Of a stretch of 64,000 bases of DNA, positions 63,052 to 64,000 are shown one piece after another. This stretch comes from Terrimonas ginsenosidimutans. GTDB taxonomy: Bacteria; Bacteroidota; Bacteroidia; Chitinophagales; Chitinophagaceae. The stretch spans positions 1 to 64,000 of the forward strand of contig NZ_JAKLTR010000022.1 in NCBI RefSeq assembly GCF_022012415.1. The letters run 5' to 3'. Under the pieces are notes generated by a model that did no database searches, was not told the origin of the DNA, and saw nothing but the letters and a program-made list of their open reading frames with translations. Made by a program: the position numbers and the translations under genes. Positions within the stretch are counted from its first letter, which is position 1; every line of letters begins with the position of its first letter.

Positions 63052-63885
63052 CTCTGTTTACATTTTTTGCCGGGCGGGCAAGGGCGCTTTTTTTCGAGGG
63101 GTTGCCTCGAAGACTCCGTTTACTTTTTTTGCCTTGATGCAAAAAAAGTAACAAAAAAAAATCAAGGCTACGCGCAAATAGCCAGCCCCGCACTCGATGC
63201 GGGGGCTAAAAATTATGGGCTGCACCTGGCACTAAAATAAACTCGCCGGAAGAATGTTTTGGAATTGAGTGGCGTGCTGGCTCAGACAATATTTTAGCGC
63301 CCTCGCCTTCGGCTCGTCGGTTATGCCCATAATTTTTTTAACGCCATTTGCGCTATGCCGCCCCCTCTCAAAGCGGGCAGAAGGCCTTTAGAGGATTGTA
63401 ACCTTACGGTTCTAATAAGTTTTTCTGTTCTCTTATTATAAAACGTATCAATAGAAGAGTACCCTTTTCAAACTATGATACCGCAACTGATATACAACGA
63501 ATCTTCCTCGCAACCGACTCCTCCTCTCTCAACGCCCCCGGCCTTGGAAAAAATGGCGTTAAGAAAATGGGAGGCTGGCACCGTCTGAGCCACACCGCAG
63601 GTGTGCGAAGGCGCCAAAAAACTGTCTGAGCCGGCACGCCAATCAATTCATCATACTCCTCCGGCGAGTTTTTTTTGGTGCAGGTGACATCCTCCCATTT
63701 TTAGCCATTTTTTCCCAGCCTTGATTTTTTTTTGTTACTTTTTTTGCATCAAGGCAAAAAAAGTAAACGGAGTCTTCGAGGCAACCCCTCGAAAAAAAGC
63801 GCCTTGCCCGCCCGGCAAAAATGCAAACAGAGTCTTCGCGGCAACCCTCAAAAAAGCGCCCTTGCCCGCCCGGCAAACATTACAT
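63052..63885. repeat. Large inverted-repeat element (about 0.8 kb, no transposase)
   Basis: Left arm (63052-63370) and right arm (63545-63885) are inverted copies: GCCGGGCGGGCAAGGGCGCT, TGCCTCGAAGACTCCGTTTA, TTTGCCTTGATGCAAAAAAA, ACTCGCCGG, GTGGCGTGCTGGCTCAGACA on the left are mirrored on the right in reverse order. The middle (63371-63544) is non-repeated and has no long frame. The right arm repeats its tip twice. No gene for a transposase is within it. Confidence 0.85.
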
Positions 63886-63923
63886 AAAAAAACTGCCAAA
63901 CTTCCGGTGAAGAAACTTGGCAG
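63886..63923 (-). terminator. Minus-strand terminator at the window end
   Basis: CTGCCAA...TTGGCAG stem (63893-63923) with a TTTTTTT run after it on the minus strand. It sits 28 bases after the stop of the partial gene at 63951. Confidence 0.75.
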
Positions 63924-63950
63924 ACTAATATCTTGAAGCTTTTAAAAGCG

Positions 63951-64000
63951 CTATTGATTTTTTCCCCCCAGCATCGGCACGAAAGAAAAGTTGTCAAATA
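63951..64000 (-). CDS. C-terminal end of an unidentified minus-strand gene (partial)
   Basis: The minus strand reads ...DNFSFVPMLGGKNQ followed by a TAG stop at 63953-63951, and a good terminator follows. The gene continues outside the window. Only 15-16 codons are visible, so no function can be given. Confidence 0.4.
   Translation of the reverse strand, partial: FDNFSFVPMLGGKNQ

Noticed and set aside
63043-63240. Small plus-strand ORF with VYFFCLDAKKVTKKNQG and its mirror at 63643-63876
   Set aside because: Both frames are inverted copies of the repeat arms; sequence is repeat-derived and not protein-like. Treated as spurious.
1-64000. tRNA, rRNA, riboswitches, IS elements, prophage
   Set aside because: No cloverleaf, rRNA core or transposase/integrase sequence was recognised by eye; a dedicated scan would be decisive for tRNA and riboswitches.

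Overview
The window reads as chromosomal DNA of a member of the Bacteroidota, most likely the Chitinophagaceae/Chitinophaga group. The grounds are TonB-dependent receptors with carboxypeptidase-like plug extensions, DUF4249, DUF4397, DUF2264 and DUF2279 proteins, a hybrid two-component regulator with Reg_prop propellers, a Nudix-type AraR, Bacteroidota-style promoter elements (TTG / TAnnTTTG), weak Shine-Dalgarno sites, and the gene string miaB - sigma-54 activator - lptE - secG that is typical of the phylum. Assignment is by protein family recognition only. No rRNA, tRNA, CRISPR array, IS transposase or phage gene was seen.

Layout. 1-8 kb: a secreted esterase, then the L-arabinose operon araB-araD-araA followed by a Nudix-type araR and a secreted GH51 arabinofuranosidase. 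8-17 kb: a giant hybrid two-component regulator, GH16, DUF2264 and GH27 enzymes. Together these look like a plant-polysaccharide (arabinan/galactan-type) degradation locus, but no SusC/SusD pair is present. 17-27.5 kb: small accessory genes, a DUF4249/TonB receptor pair, and a LytS/LytTR-type kinase-regulator pair divergent from an outer-membrane receptor. 27.7-35 kb: fructokinase-like and hydroxyacid dehydrogenase genes, a gene-poor 1.1 kb stretch with a 24-bp tandem repeat, a Crp/Fnr regulator, a TlpA-type thiol protein and a DUF4397 lipoprotein. 35-48 kb: mostly envelope and housekeeping genes (AsmA-like, TrmH, thioredoxin-fold proteins, YihY, MltG, SecG, LptE, sigma-54 activator, MiaB). 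48-59 kb: another TonB receptor, two unrecognised small proteins, HdrB-like and HdrC/E-like iron-sulfur proteins separated by about 5 kb, an ATP-grasp-like protein, a LysE exporter and a DODA-SDR-Rossmann operon next to a Crp/Fnr regulator. 59-64 kb: a phosphoribosyltransferase, DUF2279 protein, phosphohexomutase, a large inverted-repeat element and the tail of a probable minus-strand gene.

How the genes work together. GH51, GH27, GH16 and the esterase would release arabinose, galactose and oligosaccharides outside the cytoplasm. AraA, AraB and AraD convert arabinose to xylulose 5-phosphate. AraR probably senses arabinose and acts at a perfect inverted repeat that overlaps the araB promoter. 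The hybrid two-component protein probably senses a periplasmic oligosaccharide.

The most unusual feature is non-coding. Intergenic spaces are filled with several families of palindromic repeats: a GC-rich family with CTGGCGTAG ends, a CGCGAAT family, AGTTTAA and AAAATTCAAAAG families, and an 0.8 kb inverted element. There are also two arrays of 11-bp phased repeats and a 24-bp tandem array. Several gene ends (araR, GH16, LysE, lptE) run into these repeats.
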